Assembly: GCA_038880255.1 (NCBI GenBank)
Contig: JAVZSA010000007.1
Location: forward strand, 1 to 44,637
Reading direction: 5' to 3'
Origin: ARK-15 sp038880255
GTDB lineage: Archaea; Thermoplasmatota; Thermoplasmata; Thermoplasmatales; ARK-15
DNA: 44,637 nucleotides
Part shown: piece by piece, positions 23,553-32,880 of the stretch
Numbering within the stretch: position 1 is the first letter of the stretch
Layout of the letters: every line of letters starts with the position of its first letter
The notes under the pieces: generated by a model
Database searches by the model: none
What the model was told of the DNA's origin: nothing
What the model saw: the letters and a program-made list of their open reading frames with translations, nothing else
Translations under genes and position numbers: made by a program

Positions 23553-24143
23553 ATGAATAAATTATACAATTTACTAGGGGTGGTAGGTGGTTTATACACA
23601 ATAATCTTTGTATATATTTCGACGATTATTTCTCCAAACTTTTCTTGGGTAGGCAATTATTTGAGTGATATTGGAGCAGGACAATTTGGCAATACCCCAG
23701 CATTGATTTTCAATTCAACACTCATAATAGGGGGTATTATACTGGCAATATTTTTCCTACTGTCCTTAATTTCAGTTAATGGGATTGTACCTAGAATATC
23801 ATTATTGATAATGTTCATTGGATCATTATCTCTTTCACTTATTGGTGTTTTTACTGAAAATTCACCCTTTGGACTTCATAAAATATTCTCCTATGGATTT
23901 TTCCTTCTTCTCCCAATAGCGATGATAATATTTAGTTTTCATTATTTTAGGAAAAAAACATATTTTGGCCTATTTACAATTCTAATGGCAATTGTGGCAC
24001 TTGGGATAATCATGGATCTTCCTTTTGGTGGAGGTAAAGCAATTCCCGAGATTGGTGAGGCATTAATTCTTTCAATTTGGGTAATTGTCTTTAGCATACT
24101 TCAATACATGGGCAAATTAAAAAAAATAATATCTATGGAATAA
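23553..24143 (+). CDS. DUF998-family membrane protein
   Basis: 196 residues with six hydrophobic segments (about 6-24, 52-72, 79-101, 112-130, 136-155, 168-187). The family-typical segment WVGNYLSDIGAGQFGNTPAL follows the first TM helix, and the FTENSPFGLHKIFSYGFFLL segment is also characteristic. Function of DUF998 proteins is unknown. Leaderless promoter likely (AATTTTAAATAAG about 20-33 bases before the ATG). Divergent from rps3ae, with 127 bp between. Confidence 0.82.
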   Translation: MNKLYNLLGVVGGLYTIIFVYISTIISPNFSWVGNYLSDIGAGQFGNTPALIFNSTLIIGGIILAIFFLLSLISVNGIVPRISLLIMFIGSLSLSLIGVFTENSPFGLHKIFSYGFFLLLPIAMIIFSFHYFRKKTYFGLFTILMAIVALGIIMDLPFGGGKAIPEIGEALILSIWVIVFSILQYMGKLKKIISME

Positions 24144-24265
24144 ATTTATTAAAATTTTTAATTTTTTACCATTTTAATGAAAAAAATCATTTACAAAAAA
24201 TTTCATTAAGTGCTATAAATAAAATTTACCTTTAAAATAATTTATTTTTAAAAACAAATAAATTT

Positions 24266-24278
24266 AAGTTTATATATT
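24266..24278 (+). promoter_or_regulatory. Strong orphan promoter-like element
   Basis: TTAAGTTTATATATTGAT here is nearly identical to the tRNA-Tyr promoter at 37644-37661 (TTAAGTTTTATATATTGAT). Transcription would start near 24300, but no gene of normal size follows; only a 19-codon frame from ATG 24280 (KKVVEPRLFMEFPKKLFK) and a palindrome are seen. This suggests a small RNA or the stump of a lost gene. Confidence 0.4.
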
Positions 24279-24327
24279 GATGAAAAAAGTTGTGGAACCA
24301 AGACTCTTTATGGAATTCCCTAAGAAA

Positions 24328-24348
24328 TTATTTAAATGATTTAAATAA
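24328..24348. repeat. 21-bp perfect palindrome in an intergenic region
   Basis: TTATTTAAAT-G-ATTTAAATAA, 10-bp arms around one base, about 30 bases downstream of the start predicted from the orphan promoter. It could be a hairpin terminator or an operator. The remaining 24144-24439 intergenic DNA shows no gene. Confidence 0.5.
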
Positions 24349-24439
24349 AAAATAATAGAATTTGTTATAAACGCAAGGATTTGCTGAATGAAATAATATG
24401 AATTTTGGTCTTAAAAATAAAAATTGATTATTAAAAAAA

Positions 24440-25594
24440 TTAGAGTTTGGGGACAAGAGATGATGCAATTGGTGTGCCCCAACCCGTCACATAATCCCAG
24501 CCTGTTTGCGCATAGTAATATCCATTGCTAGGACCTGAAACTATATCATGGAAAAGCTGCGAATAACTACTTCCAGATGCAAGTGAATAAATAACAGATT
24601 GTACCAATCCAAGGCCATGTCCCTGTATTTGTGCTGCTATTGCAATCAAACCTGCCCATTGTGGTGCTCCTATACTTGTTCCACCAAATACATACCATGA
24701 TCCAGAGTAATAAACTGAAACACCAGTATTTGGATTTGCATCATAGGCCACATCTGGAACACCTCTATACCCATTTGTAATTAATGAAACAGATTTCTGA
24801 TAGCTAGGTTCTGCAAAGTAACCACTTGATCCACCTCCTGATCCAGACCATGTTGTTTCACCATTCCAAACATTATTTGTAATTGTTAATGTTGTACCAC
24901 CAACACTGAGTACGTTGGGATCAGATGCTGGGAAATTAACCGTGAGTGAACTTGTACCATCGTATGCACCATTGTCACCTGAGGATGCGATTGGTGTAAT
25001 TCCCTGAGATATTGCATTTGAAAACAATGTATCCCACTGTGAAAGTATGCTTGTGGATGTTTGAGATTCTGCAGCACCAAAACTCATTGAAATTGCCACA
25101 ACATTTGCTGTGCTTTTTAGATTCACTGCATTTTGAAGACCCACATAAAGGTCATTGAAACTAGCACTCTTTACAACAACAAGATCAATTGTAGCACCTG
25201 GTGCTATAGCATGCGCCCATTCCACATCCAATGTAGTTTCCTGAGCCCAACCTGTATTTTTTACGTTTACTTTTCCTTCAGGATAATAAATATTCAAATT
25301 TATTTTTGGTAAACCGAAATAATTATCGAAATAGTTCACATCCGTTGTAATTGATGAACTACCGTATGCATCAACAATTACAATCGTTGTTCCATTTCCA
25401 TTATAACCCTGTGCCAATAATGTATTAATACCATAGGCGGATTGCATTTGTTGTGGAGAATAGCCACTTGGCGTACTATTCTTTGCCATTATTTTTGAAA
25501 AAGGTGTTGCTGTTACATTCACTCCAATATATATGGAGAATGGTACTATTAGAGATATCACTATAATAATCGATAATATCTTTTTATAATCCAT
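24440..25594 (-). CDS. S53 family acid serine peptidase (sedolisin/kumamolisin-like), secreted
   Basis: 384 residues. Signal segment near the N-terminus (ILSIIIVISLIVPFSIYIGV). Catalytic residues follow the S53 pattern: Glu119 and Asp123 in ETTLDVEWAHAIAPGA, oxyanion Asp in ASSGDNGAYD, and Ser in FGGTSIGAPQWAGL. The C-terminal D-I-V-S-G-x-x-x-G-Y and GWDYVTGWGTP form the calcium site typical of sedolisins. The usual long N-terminal pro-domain is missing or reduced to about 60 residues. Likely an extracellular peptidase active at acid pH that could feed the peptide transporter. TTG 25609 is possible, but ATG 25594 has TTTATATATT about 20-28 bases upstream and is preferred. Confidence 0.93.
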   Translation of the reverse strand: MDYKKILSIIIVISLIVPFSIYIGVNVTATPFSKIMAKNSTPSGYSPQQMQSAYGINTLLAQGYNGNGTTIVIVDAYGSSSITTDVNYFDNYFGLPKINLNIYYPEGKVNVKNTGWAQETTLDVEWAHAIAPGATIDLVVVKSASFNDLYVGLQNAVNLKSTANVVAISMSFGAAESQTSTSILSQWDTLFSNAISQGITPIASSGDNGAYDGTSSLTVNFPASDPNVLSVGGTTLTITNNVWNGETTWSGSGGGSSGYFAEPSYQKSVSLITNGYRGVPDVAYDANPNTGVSVYYSGSWYVFGGTSIGAPQWAGLIAIAAQIQGHGLGLVQSVIYSLASGSSYSQLFHDIVSGPSNGYYYAQTGWDYVTGWGTPIASSLVPKL

Positions 25595-25627
25595 GTTAAG
25601 TGATAGCAAAAATCAATATATAAAATT

Positions 25628-26704
25628 TTATATTTCGATCATTTCCTTTGGAGCACTTGTAAGTAATTCCCTTCCATTCTTCTTTACAAGAACATCATCC
25701 TCAATTCTTACTCCACCAAAACCTTTTACATAAATGCCTGGTTCCACTGTTACTACCATTCCTTCTTTAAGAAGAAGTTCTGACGATTGTGAAAGTGCAG
25801 GATGATCGTGTACTGCCAAACCGACACCATGGCCAGTGGAATGGATAAACAAACCTTTGAATTCTGTTGAATCAATAAAATTTCTCACTACAGTGTCTAC
25901 TTCCTTCCCTGTTTTACCTTCCATTATACTTTCAATTCCTAATTCCTGTGCTTCTCTTACTATTTCATAGATGCGTTTTTGTTTCTCAGATGCTTTTCCA
26001 AAGATATATGTTCTTGTTATGTCAGAATTATATTTCTTAAATTTAGCTCCAAAGTCAAGAAGTACAAAATCATTTTTTCTCAATTTCCTTTTACCTGGAA
26101 AATAGTGGGGTTCTGCAGAATTTTCACCAAATGCAATTATTGGTGTAAAGGCATTATCCTGTGCGCCATTTTTCATAATTAAATATGTTAATTTTGCGGC
26201 AAGTTCATTTTCAGTAATACCTTCTTTTATGTAATTTATTATTTCCTCCGCCACATCACTTGCAATTTTACCTGCTTCTTTTATTAATGAAATTTCAAAA
26301 TCATTTTTTATTTGCCTCAATCCTGAGAGTTCATTTTCTATATCCACAAATTCCAGTTCATTAAATTTATCCCTTAAGTTATTGAATTCTTTTAGGGAAA
26401 TACTAGAAAATGAAATACCTATTTTTTTCTTTCCCCCAAGGTATTTTGAAAGTAATTCGTACTTTTCCTGATTTTTTCTAAATATTTCTATTTGAAAGTC
26501 AGATTTTTTTGCAGATGTCTCTTCCAGTTCGCTTGTTATTATTACTCTTTTATCATTATCTATTAATATGTATGAGCCCTCAAAAAGTCCAGATTCAAGT
26601 AGTCTAGAAAAATAGAAAAAGTTCAGGTCCACCATTGGTTCTCCTTGATTGTAGATTAAAATTGCATCCACCTTTTTCAAAATATCCTCTATCATAAATC
26701 TCAT
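25628..26704 (-). CDS. pepQ: Xaa-Pro dipeptidase/aminopeptidase (M24B)
   Basis: 358 residues. N-terminal creatinase-like domain (about 1-125), then a pita-bread catalytic domain. The five metal ligands are visible: Asp in VLLDFGAKFK, Asp in NSDITRTY, His in HSTGHGVGLAVHD, Glu in VTVEPGIYV and Glu in GVRIEDDV. It cleaves X-Pro bonds in peptides in the cytosol, which fits with the S53 peptidase next door and the peptide importer. ATG 26704 is used; ATG 26695 (MIEDILKK) is an alternative start. Probably a separate unit from tmk, 31 bases upstream, or its second gene. Confidence 0.92.
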   Translation of the reverse strand: MRFMIEDILKKVDAILIYNQGEPMVDLNFFYFSRLLESGLFEGSYILIDNDKRVIITSELEETSAKKSDFQIEIFRKNQEKYELLSKYLGGKKKIGISFSSISLKEFNNLRDKFNELEFVDIENELSGLRQIKNDFEISLIKEAGKIASDVAEEIINYIKEGITENELAAKLTYLIMKNGAQDNAFTPIIAFGENSAEPHYFPGKRKLRKNDFVLLDFGAKFKKYNSDITRTYIFGKASEKQKRIYEIVREAQELGIESIMEGKTGKEVDTVVRNFIDSTEFKGLFIHSTGHGVGLAVHDHPALSQSSELLLKEGMVVTVEPGIYVKGFGGVRIEDDVLVKKNGRELLTSAPKEMIEI

Positions 26705-26735
26705 AAAACAATCTTAATATTAAAAGATTAACATA

Positions 26736-27362
26736 TTAAATAAATTTCATTAATTCGTTCCAAACATTTTCTAGTGAATTATTTGAATCTATCACAATGT
26801 AATTTCTAATTTTTGAAAGATAGATATAATAGTTCCTTACCTCCTTTAAATATTCCAATTTTTCAAAGTATTCCCTTTTATTTTTATCCTTTCTTTCTAT
26901 TCCCTTTCGTGGATCCACATCGAGGTAAATTATTTTATCAGGTTCTAGGGAAAATGGTCTATAAATGTTCATCATATAATTATAAGCATTTTCATTACCA
27001 TTAAGAATATTTTTAAGAATTGCACCTTGATAGGCAAGGGTGGAATCAACATATCTATCACATATTACAATATAACCAGATGAAATTTTTTCCTTTATTA
27101 ATTTAATATGCTCCACCCTGTCAGCCATAAAAATGAAAATACGTGAGAAAACATCTAGATCCTTTTCCATCAATGATTTGACGTCCATTATTAATTTTGT
27201 TGGTTCTTCTGTAAGAAAAACATTTTTCCCATTTTCTTCATAAAAATTTGCTAATTTTTTTGCTATTGATGTTTTCCCAGAACCATCTATACCTTCAAGA
27301 GTTATAAACAATTTATCATTTTCAGGCAAACCGTAGAATTCTTTATTAGATTTGTGATACAT
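26736..27362 (-). CDS. tmk: Thymidylate kinase
   Basis: dTMP to dTDP phosphorylation. 208 residues. The P-loop LEGIDGSGKTSIAKKL is at about 22-37, LTEEP follows, then the DRYVDSTLAYQGA signature (DR motif and dTMP binding). The LDVDPRKGIERKDKNKRE lid region is also present. An unusually strong ribosome binding site, AAGGAGGTGAT, sits 5 bases before the ATG. With nrdJ and the dCMP deaminase it forms part of the dTTP-supply set in this window. Confidence 0.94.
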   Translation of the reverse strand: MYHKSNKEFYGLPENDKLFITLEGIDGSGKTSIAKKLANFYEENGKNVFLTEEPTKLIMDVKSLMEKDLDVFSRIFIFMADRVEHIKLIKEKISSGYIVICDRYVDSTLAYQGAILKNILNGNENAYNYMMNIYRPFSLEPDKIIYLDVDPRKGIERKDKNKREYFEKLEYLKEVRNYYIYLSKIRNYIVIDSNNSLENVWNELMKFI

Positions 27363-28047
27363 TTTATATCACCTCCTTAATTTTGTATAATTCACACTAC
27401 TCTATTCTTTCTTTATTCCCATTTCTTAAATATTTCTTTATAGCTATTTGTAATATTAACATTTGCTTTTATTGTTCTTTTAATCGCATAATTATTAGAA
27501 TTTGTTATTGTTTCATAATCAAAAAACTCCATTTACTTTTATATCTTTCTTAAATTTAGATCTTCATCATATCTCCTATTTTGTGAATTATCTTCTGTGT
27601 AATCTTGCCACTGAATAAATTCATAAATATTCTATTGATACAATTATTTACACTCATGATCTGCTTCCATTTTTATTATACCTCTTAAATATTTTGTTAA
27701 TGTTACGCTATATTTTATTAGAAATATATGGATTTTATGTCTATCTTCATTTACTTTATTCTTATATTTATATTTTTGAGTATTCCTAAATAATATTTTT
27801 TATAATTATTCAAATATTACATTATTTTATCAAGATCATCATAATCTATCTGAAAAAAATTATTATGTTGTAAAATTATATTCATTTTAAAGATTTTTTT
27901 AATATTAATTTATCTAAATTATCATTACATCGAATGAATACAATTTTTGGTCTTTTACCTTTATCGCTGATTTATTTAATGCTTTTATATGAATTTTTCA
28001 TCTTTAATTACCATAAGATTAATTTTATTCTATTGGTTTATGTAAGT
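27363..28047. other. Long AT-rich divergent intergenic region, possible decayed sequence
   Basis: 685 bp between the tmk start and the gatD start, about 80 percent AT. The promoters of both genes must lie here. The minus strand has several short protein-like frames interrupted by stops, for example EFIQWQDYTEDNSQNRRYDE and MEFFDYETITNSNNYAIKR, which could be remains of a gene, but I recognise no family. A 38-codon hydrophobic extension of gatD into this region is judged not to be coding. Confidence 0.4.
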
Positions 28048-29280
28048 ATGGATTTTGAACAGGGCGATTTACTTGAAATAAAAAATAAAAAGGGAACGTT
28101 CAGGGGAATACTGATGCCTAAGCATGCATTTAGTGGTGATGATATAATTATTCTAAAATTAGAAAATGGATATAATATAGGTTTAAAGATTGATGAAGAA
28201 ACTGAAATTAGATTAATATCAAAGAAAAAAGAATCAGGTAAAACGAAGAGCGAAATTAAAGAAAAATCATCAGGTATCCAAGTCTCTGTGCTTGGAACAG
28301 GAGGAACTATAGCAAGTTATATTGATTATAATACAGGTGCCGTAAAACCTGCAGTCTCACAGGAAGAACTTTTATTGGCCTTGCCTGAGATTGAGGAGAA
28401 TTATAAAATTAGAAGTAGAGTAATTTTTTCAATCTTAAGTGAAAATATGAAAGTGGACCATTGGAAGACATTGGCAAGGGAGGTGGAAAAGGAATTGGGA
28501 AATTCTAATGGTGTAATTATCCCTCATGGAACAGATACTATGTCTTACACTGCGGCTGCACTTGCTTTTATGGTCCAAAATCTTCCTGCCCCTGTAGTTC
28601 TTGTTGGTGCCCAAAGGTCAAGTGATAGACCAAGTTCAGATGCGTATCTTAATCTAATTTCAAGTTTGAAATTGATAAATACGGATTTAGGAGAAGTGGT
28701 AGTTACTATGCATGGATCTACATCCGATAATTATGTGTATGTTCACAGAGGTGTTAGAGTTAGAAAGATGCACACAAGCAGGAGAGATGCATTCAAAACA
28801 ATAAATGATATGCCAATTGCAATAATTGAAGAAGATGTAAAGTTTCTTAGCAATTATAGGAAAAGATCTGGGCCACCAATTCTAATGGAAAAGATGGATC
28901 CTAAGGTGGCTCTTTTATACTATTATCCAAATATGGATCCAGAAATATTTTTTGATATAGGTTCAAAACTACATGGAATTATAATTGCTGGCACAGGTTT
29001 AGGGCATGTTTCGGAGGATTTAATACCTATAATTAAAGATCTGACTTCAAGGGGTATTTTTGTTGGTATAACATCCCAATGTCTATATGGCTCAGTAAAC
29101 TTAAATGTTTATTCCACTGGGAGGGAAATGATTATTGCAGGTGCTGTACCCCTTAAGGATATGCTTCCAGAGGTGGCTTATGTAAAATTAATGTGGGTCT
29201 TAGCAAACTACCCAGATAATATAAAGGAAAAAATGCTTGAAAATATAGTTGGTGAAATTTCAGAAAGGAGGGTTGCATAA
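28048..29280 (+). CDS. gatD: Glutamyl-tRNA(Gln) amidotransferase subunit D
   Basis: The archaeal GatDE complex converts Glu-tRNA(Gln) to Gln-tRNA(Gln); GatD is the asparaginase-type glutaminase that supplies ammonia. 410 residues: N-terminal barrel-like domain (about 1-80), then the L-asparaginase fold with the catalytic Thr motif GTGGTIASY, HGTDTMSYTAAALAF (second Thr/Asp motif) and the lysine-containing region of the tetrad. ATG 28048 starts at the family N-terminus MDFEQGDL and has a TATA-like TTTTATTC about 20-27 bases upstream. The gatE start is 2 bases after the gatD stop. Confidence 0.95.
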   Translation: MDFEQGDLLEIKNKKGTFRGILMPKHAFSGDDIIILKLENGYNIGLKIDEETEIRLISKKKESGKTKSEIKEKSSGIQVSVLGTGGTIASYIDYNTGAVKPAVSQEELLLALPEIEENYKIRSRVIFSILSENMKVDHWKTLAREVEKELGNSNGVIIPHGTDTMSYTAAALAFMVQNLPAPVVLVGAQRSSDRPSSDAYLNLISSLKLINTDLGEVVVTMHGSTSDNYVYVHRGVRVRKMHTSRRDAFKTINDMPIAIIEEDVKFLSNYRKRSGPPILMEKMDPKVALLYYYPNMDPEIFFDIGSKLHGIIIAGTGLGHVSEDLIPIIKDLTSRGIFVGITSQCLYGSVNLNVYSTGREMIIAGAVPLKDMLPEVAYVKLMWVLANYPDNIKEKMLENIVGEISERRVA

Positions 29281-29281
29281 T

Positions 29282-31108
29282 ATGTTTAAAGCAGGTCTGG
29301 AAATTCATCAACAACTTGATACAAAAAAATTGTTCTGTTCCTGTGATTCTTACTTAAGTGAAAATGTAATTGGTGAATTTACCAGGGTTTTAAGGCCTGT
29401 ACAAAGTGAATTGGGTGAATATGATGCAGCAGCAATGATGGAATCAATGAAAAGAATGACATTTGTATACCAGGTAACAGAAAATTCTTGTTTGGTTGAG
29501 ATGGACGAAGAGCCACCTCATGATGTGAATATGGAAGCCTTAGAAACATCAATACTAATCTCGCTTATGTTTCATTGCAAAATAGTGGATGAAGTACATT
29601 TTATGAGGAAAATAGTAATAGATGGATCAAACACAACAGGATTCCAAAGGACTGCACTTATAGGGATGGATGGATATATTGAAACAAACAAGGGTAAGAT
29701 TTCAATTAGATCTGTTTGTTTGGAGGAGGAATCAGCACGGAAAATAGAAAATAGAGGGAATATTGCCATTTACAGACTTGACAGACTTGGTATTCCATTA
29801 GTTGAAATTACAACAGGCCCTGATATGAAATCACCTGAGGAAGTAAAAGAAGTGGCAGAAAGGATCGGATATTTATTGAGATCAACAAAAAAAGTTAAAA
29901 GAGGTATAGGGGCAATTAGACAGGATCTCAATATTTCCACAGATGGTGAAAGGGTAGAGGTAAAAGGTGTTTCAAGGCTAAATTTAATCGAAAAAATTGC
30001 GAGATATGAAATGGAGAGACAATCAATGTTAACTGCAATTGCAAATGAATTGAAATTTAGAAATCCAGACCTTCAAAACATTCAGATTGTCGATGTTACA
30101 AATGTATTCTTAAATAGTAAGAGTAAGATTATTAATAATGCCATATCAAAGGGTCATAAGGTTCTAGGAATTAGAGTAGCTGGATTTAAGGGTATTTTAA
30201 AGAGTGAAAAATTCAGGTTTGGTAAAGAGTTGGCAGAGATTGCAAGGGCAATGGGTATCCCTGGGATATTTCATTCAGATGAACTCCCTAACTATGGTAT
30301 TACAAAGGATGAAGTAAAAATGCTGGAAAAATATTTTGGAATTTCAGGAAATGATGCATTTATAATTATAGCTGCAGAGGAATCAAAGGGTAAGGAAGTA
30401 ATAGAGATGATTGTGAACAGAATAAGGAGGGCAAAGGATGGCGTAATTTCAGAAACACGGGGCCCTAGGGATGATGGTACAACAGAATTTATGAGACCAC
30501 TCCCGGGCAAAGAAAGAATGTATCCTGAAACTGATGTACCACCAATATACATAAATGAAGAATTAATTGAAAAACTGAAAAGTAGAATACCAAAACCGTA
30601 TGAGGAGGCTATTAAGGAACTATCCATTAATTATGGAATCTCAGAACAACAGGCAAGGCAAATCATTGATGAGGAGAGGGAAGATGAATTTTCTGAATAC
30701 TTCTCAATTTATAATAATGGAAATGTAATATTTAGAACTCTATTTAACATATTACCTGAATTGGAGAATGATGGTCTTGATGTTTCAAAAGTAAGCAGTA
30801 ATGATCTTGAAAAAATTTTTATGGCAATTGCAAATAAAAAGATTTTAAAAGAGGCTATTCCATATTTAATAAGGGATAAAATTGAAAAAGGGACAATGAA
30901 CATTGATGATTATTCTCCTTTTGATGAAAGTACTTTAAAAAAGATAATTGAAAACATAATAAATGAAAACATTGAAAAAATAAAATCAAAGAATCCAATT
31001 TCTGCAATCATGGGAATTACAATGGAGAGGCTTAAGGGAAGGGCTGATGGTGAAATTGTAAATAAATTAATAAGGGAAATTATTGGTGGAAGGGGTGAGA
31101 AAGATTGA
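29282..31108 (+). CDS. gatE: Glutamyl-tRNA(Gln) amidotransferase subunit E
   Basis: The tRNA-binding and kinase/transamidase subunit. 608 residues: MFKAGLEIHQQLDTKKLFC at the start (GatB/GatE cradle), VMEMDEEPPHD-type region at about 70, LVEITTGPDMKSPEEVKE, RGIGAIRQDLNISTDG and VEVKGVSRLNLIEKI. A GAD-like insertion as in aspartyl-tRNA synthetase follows (RGPRDDGTTEFMRPLPGKER), then the YqeY-like tail. ATG 29282 is preceded by GGAGGG at about 9 bases; a longer frame from 29249 lies within gatD and is rejected. The last 4 bases overlap the PINA gene. Confidence 0.95.
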   Translation: MFKAGLEIHQQLDTKKLFCSCDSYLSENVIGEFTRVLRPVQSELGEYDAAAMMESMKRMTFVYQVTENSCLVEMDEEPPHDVNMEALETSILISLMFHCKIVDEVHFMRKIVIDGSNTTGFQRTALIGMDGYIETNKGKISIRSVCLEEESARKIENRGNIAIYRLDRLGIPLVEITTGPDMKSPEEVKEVAERIGYLLRSTKKVKRGIGAIRQDLNISTDGERVEVKGVSRLNLIEKIARYEMERQSMLTAIANELKFRNPDLQNIQIVDVTNVFLNSKSKIINNAISKGHKVLGIRVAGFKGILKSEKFRFGKELAEIARAMGIPGIFHSDELPNYGITKDEVKMLEKYFGISGNDAFIIIAAEESKGKEVIEMIVNRIRRAKDGVISETRGPRDDGTTEFMRPLPGKERMYPETDVPPIYINEELIEKLKSRIPKPYEEAIKELSINYGISEQQARQIIDEEREDEFSEYFSIYNNGNVIFRTLFNILPELENDGLDVSKVSSNDLEKIFMAIANKKILKEAIPYLIRDKIEKGTMNIDDYSPFDESTLKKIIENIINENIEKIKSKNPISAIMGITMERLKGRADGEIVNKLIREIIGGRGEKD

Positions 31109-32880
31109 AATATGTTCCAGATACATCAGTAATAATTAACGGAAAATTTTTTGAGATTATTTCAGAAAATGATGAAATAATAATTCCAGAGCCTGTTATT
31201 TCTGAAATAGAGGCTCAGGCTAACCGAGGTTTGATTATAGGATTTACCGGTCTAAATGAACTAGATAAAATTAGGTCAATTGAAAAGGATAAAAATCTCA
31301 CAATCAGAATTTTTGGAAAAAGGCCTGAAAAATGGCAGATTGAAAAGGCCAGAACAGGAGAAATAGATGAAATGATAAGACAGGTGGCACTTGAAAATGA
31401 TGCAATTCTGGTTACATCTGATCATGTGCAGGCTACTGTGGCAAAAATTAAAGGAGTAAAGGTTTTATTTATTGAAACAAGGGTTGGGCCTTCAATTAAG
31501 GTTGAAGATTTCTTTGATCAAGAAACCATGAGTGTGCATTTAAAGGTAAATACAGTACCAATGGCAAAGAAGGGTAGGCCAGGTAACTTCAAACTTGTTA
31601 AAATATCTGATAAGGTCATGGAGGAAAAGGATCTTGAGGAAATTGCAATGGATGTTTTGGAAAGGGCTAGAAGTGAAAGTAATTCATTTATTGAAATGGA
31701 GATGAAAGGAGTTACTGTTATTCAACTTAGGGAATTCAGAATAGTTATAACCAGGGAACCATTTTCTGATGGTATAGAAATTACAGCAGTGAGACCAATT
31801 GTTAAATTTTCCATTGAGCATTATGGATTGGATGAAAAATTGTTGAATAGACTTAATGAAACCACAAGAGGTATTATGATTTCAGGTCCACCTGGAGCTG
31901 GAAAAACAACATTTGCACAGGCTATTGCAGAAATGTACAGTTCAAATGGAAAGGTGGTAAAAACAATTGAGAGACCAAGGGATCTACAGGTAAGGGATGA
32001 AATAACACAATATACTGCTCTTGAAGGCAGTATGGAAAAAACAGGTAATATTCTTTTACTTGTGAGACCAGATTATACAATATTCGATGAGGTAAGAACC
32101 TCAGAGGATTTTCAGGTATATGCAGATCTAAGACTATCTGGTGTTGGTATGGTAGGTGTTGTACATGCCACAAGACCAGTTGATGCAATACAGAGGCTGA
32201 TAGGCAGAATAGAACTTGGTATGATCCCACAGGTAGCGGATACATTCATACATATTGATTCTGGGGAAGTACATAGTGTTTATTATCTTGAATACACTGT
32301 GAAAATTCCAACAGGAATGAAGGAAGAGGATCTTGCAAGGCCTGTAATAGAGGTAAGGGATTTTTACAAAAATACGCTTGAATATGAGATTTACAGTTTT
32401 GGTGAACAGGTGGTGGTAGTTCCCGTAAAGTCTGAAAGGAACAGGGTTTATGAACTTGCTGAAATGAAAATTGAGGACATATTAAAAAAATACATAGGGC
32501 ACAGATTCAAGGTGGAAATTACTTCTACTGGAACAATGAATCTGTTTATTCCTTCGAATGAAATACCAGAAATAATAGGTAAGGGAGGTACAAACATAGA
32601 AAAACTAGAAAAATTGATAGGTATGCACATTAATGTTTTTCCATTACGTAGTGAAAAGATCATACCTGTAATTGTACAGAAAAAAAAGGACTCATTTTAT
32701 TTAATAATTGAGGGAGAGGCAAAGGAAAGAGAGGGTAGTATATTGGCTGACAATGAAATACTTTTCACTGGTGTTTTTTCGAAGGAAGGTATTATGAAAA
32801 TAAAACAAAATTCAACAGAAGGTATGGAATTGGCTAAGGCTCTAATGAATGCAAAAAAAATTTATTTCAAACCATGGTAA
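31105..32880 (+). CDS. PIN-domain/VirB11-type ATPase with KH domain (PINA-like)
   Basis: 591 residues. N-terminal PIN domain (about 1-125) with acidic residues in YVPDTSVII (Asp6), EPVISEIEAQ (Glu34), GEIDEMI and VTSDH. Central secretion-ATPase-type P-loop GPPGAGKTTF (261-270), VRPDYTIFDEVRTSEDFQ as Walker B, and GVVHATRPVDAI. C-terminal KH motif EIIGKGG (GKGG 492-495). This matches PINA of Sulfolobus, reported as a hexameric ATPase that promotes Holliday-junction migration. The start is TTG (TTGA overlap with the gatE stop), supported by GGGTGA 6 bases upstream. Translational coupling to gatE is noteworthy. The 3' end overlaps the convergent dCMP deaminase by 14 bases. Confidence 0.9.
   Translation: MKYVPDTSVIINGKFFEIISENDEIIIPEPVISEIEAQANRGLIIGFTGLNELDKIRSIEKDKNLTIRIFGKRPEKWQIEKARTGEIDEMIRQVALENDAILVTSDHVQATVAKIKGVKVLFIETRVGPSIKVEDFFDQETMSVHLKVNTVPMAKKGRPGNFKLVKISDKVMEEKDLEEIAMDVLERARSESNSFIEMEMKGVTVIQLREFRIVITREPFSDGIEITAVRPIVKFSIEHYGLDEKLLNRLNETTRGIMISGPPGAGKTTFAQAIAEMYSSNGKVVKTIERPRDLQVRDEITQYTALEGSMEKTGNILLLVRPDYTIFDEVRTSEDFQVYADLRLSGVGMVGVVHATRPVDAIQRLIGRIELGMIPQVADTFIHIDSGEVHSVYYLEYTVKIPTGMKEEDLARPVIEVRDFYKNTLEYEIYSFGEQVVVVPVKSERNRVYELAEMKIEDILKKYIGHRFKVEITSTGTMNLFIPSNEIPEIIGKGGTNIEKLEKLIGMHINVFPLRSEKIIPVIVQKKKDSFYLIIEGEAKEREGSILADNEILFTGVFSKEGIMKIKQNSTEGMELAKALMNAKKIYFKPW

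Noticed and set aside
24280..24360. C/D box sRNA after the orphan promoter
   Set aside because: A TTGATGA C-box-like sequence is present, but no D box at the right distance and no C'/D' pair.
27934..28047. 38-residue extension of GatD
   Set aside because: Hydrophobic, not family-like. ATG 28048 begins the conserved N-terminus and has TATA spacing.
29249..29281. Start of gatE inside gatD
   Set aside because: ATG 29282 matches the family start and has GGAGGG upstream.
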